Of a DNA stretch of 6,467 bases, positions 6,451 through 6,467 are shown piece after piece. How positions within the stretch are numbered: position 1 is the stretch's first letter; each line of letters begins with the position of its first letter. The stretch covers positions 1-6,467 of the forward strand of contig CBFGTJ010000182.1 of NCBI GenBank assembly GCA_965651815.1. The letters run 5' to 3'. The position numbers were made by a program, and so were the translations under genes. The notes beneath the pieces were generated by a model. It was not told the origin of the DNA, searched no databases, and saw only the letters and a list, made by a program, of their open reading frames with translations. The stretch is from CBFGTJ01 sp965651815. GTDB taxonomy: Bacteria > Actinomycetota > Acidimicrobiia > Acidimicrobiales > Microtrichaceae.

Positions 6451-6467
6451 TCAGTCGACCTCTGCCG
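6451..6467 (-). promoter_or_regulatory. ribosome binding site and upstream edge of the dioxygenase gene
   Basis: AGAGGT (6463-6458) lies seven bases before the ATG at 6450, a good ribosome site. TGA (6453-6451) directly precedes the ATG in the same frame, so no in-frame start can lie further upstream. This TGA could also end a preceding gene in the operon, but only 17 bases are visible. Confidence 0.55.

Overview
The window is very GC-rich throughout, its codons mostly end in G or C, it starts genes with both ATG and GTG, and its genes are packed with 4-nt overlaps. This suggests a high-GC actinobacterium, but no taxonomic marker is present and I cannot name a genus. The gene content (a nucleotide-sugar aminotransferase, a run of glycosyltransferase-like genes and a dioxygenase) looks like part of a surface-glycan or specialised-metabolite glycosylation locus.

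Layout. Positions 3-707 on the + strand hold the C-terminal two thirds of a DegT/DnrJ/EryC1/StrS-type PLP aminotransferase, cut by the left edge. An 18-nt GC-rich gap separates it from a convergent five-gene block on the - strand. In transcription order, right to left, that block is: a 605-aa tandem PhyH-type dioxygenase (6450-4633); a divergent GT-B glycosyltransferase-like protein (4606-3521); a GT4-like glycosyltransferase (3521-2412); a 150-aa stand-alone half glycosyltransferase (2415-1963); and a canonical-looking GT4 glycosyltransferase (1946-726). Gaps and overlaps are 26 nt, 1 nt overlap, 4 nt overlap and 16 nt, so this is very probably one operon. Its promoter lies beyond the right edge. 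No tRNA, rRNA, mobile element, CRISPR array or stretch over 300 nt without a gene was seen.

How the genes may work together. The aminotransferase resembles enzymes that make UDP-linked 4-amino-4,6-dideoxy sugars, and the glycosyltransferases could assemble a glycan containing such sugars. The dioxygenase could oxidise a sugar, lipid or other acceptor. This pathway is inference. The two transcription units converge, and no substrate can be read from the sequence.

Two points stand out. First, the four consecutive glycosyltransferase-like proteins share one C-terminal domain plan, but the residues expected to bind the nucleotide-sugar donor are kept, partly lost or fully lost from gene to gene. 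One member is only a C-terminal half domain with its own strong ribosome binding site. Second, the dioxygenase is a head-to-tail duplication in which both copies keep the full iron and 2-oxoglutarate ligand set.
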